A stretch of 64,000 nt of DNA from Boswellia sacra (taxonomy: Eukaryota; Streptophyta; Magnoliopsida; Sapindales; Burseraceae). How positions within the stretch are numbered: position 1 is the first letter of the stretch; each line of letters begins with the position of its first letter. Location: positions 124,001 to 188,000 of the forward strand of contig SNVD02013571.1 of NCBI GenBank assembly GCA_013180625.2, written 5' to 3'. The translations under genes were made by a program, and so were the position numbers. Positions 63,847 through 64,000 of the stretch are shown here, in pieces. The notes below the pieces were generated by a model that saw nothing but the letters and a program-made list of their open reading frames with translations, had not been told where the DNA came from and searched no databases.

Positions 63847-64000
63847 CTAAAAATAACAATAAGGTTCGAATTATGTTACTTGAAAGTTAAATTCCAAATG
63901 CAGAATAAAAATTGGAAATAGAATTTTCAACTGCAGCACAGATACTAGTATCTAATACAAGTCAGTTTCAGATAAATGACAAGTGATTCATTGCATATAC

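Overview
The window is nuclear DNA of a flowering plant, most likely a woody rosid. A Citrus-like genome is my guess, not something the sequence proves. The evidence is AT-rich intergenic DNA, many short introns with GT-AG borders and T-rich 3' ends, plant-only gene families (GT47 exostosin, DREB2, telobox-Myb), MITEs and hAT elements, and an endogenous caulimovirid.

Layout. 1-4.6 kb: AT-rich intergenic DNA with two short MITE-like repeats. 4.68-5.55 kb: a three-exon gene for a 213-residue plant protein of unknown function, with a possible mitotic MSA promoter element. 7.0-14.8 kb: a decayed endogenous pararetrovirus (Caulimoviridae, florendovirus/petuvirus-like layout). Its ORF2 is present twice in opposite orientation, so at least two viral pieces are joined head to head. 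14.8-19.5 kb: repeats and two very weak small ORFs. 19.57-26.42 kb: a 14-exon GT47 gene matching ExAD (extensin arabinosylation). 29.23-32.06 kb: chloroplast adenylosuccinate synthetase (four exons, one GC-AG intron). 33.14-39.15 kb: a 15-exon SMUBP2/IGHMBP2-type SF1 helicase. 40.16-41.01 kb, minus strand: a single-exon DREB2F-type AP2/ERF factor. 42.65-43.61 kb: a hAT-like element with a perfect 8-bp target duplication. 44.41-47.55 kb, minus: a PHD plus telobox-Myb protein. 48.33-50.04 kb: a second hAT element carrying the remnant of a transposase gene start. 53.39-53.59 kb, minus: a small conserved 66-residue protein. 56.0 kb to the right edge, minus: the 3' sixteen coding exons of an ARM/HEAT-repeat protein whose 5' part lies outside.

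Genes were assembled by hand: every exon junction given keeps frame and has an AG acceptor and a GT donor (one GC donor). ExAD, ADSS, DREB2F and the ARM-repeat gene recall, from memory, an Arabidopsis chromosome 3 block (At3g57630, At3g57610, At3g57600, At3g57570), so the backbone looks like conserved eudicot microsynteny into which virus and transposons have inserted. The genes do not form a pathway: cell-wall glycoprotein arabinosylation, purine synthesis, nucleic-acid remodelling and transcription control are simply neighbours. I found no new multi-gene system. The most unusual parts are the rearranged viral locus, an unidentified antisense coding-like relic inside an ExAD intron, and the hAT insertion just upstream of the PHD gene.
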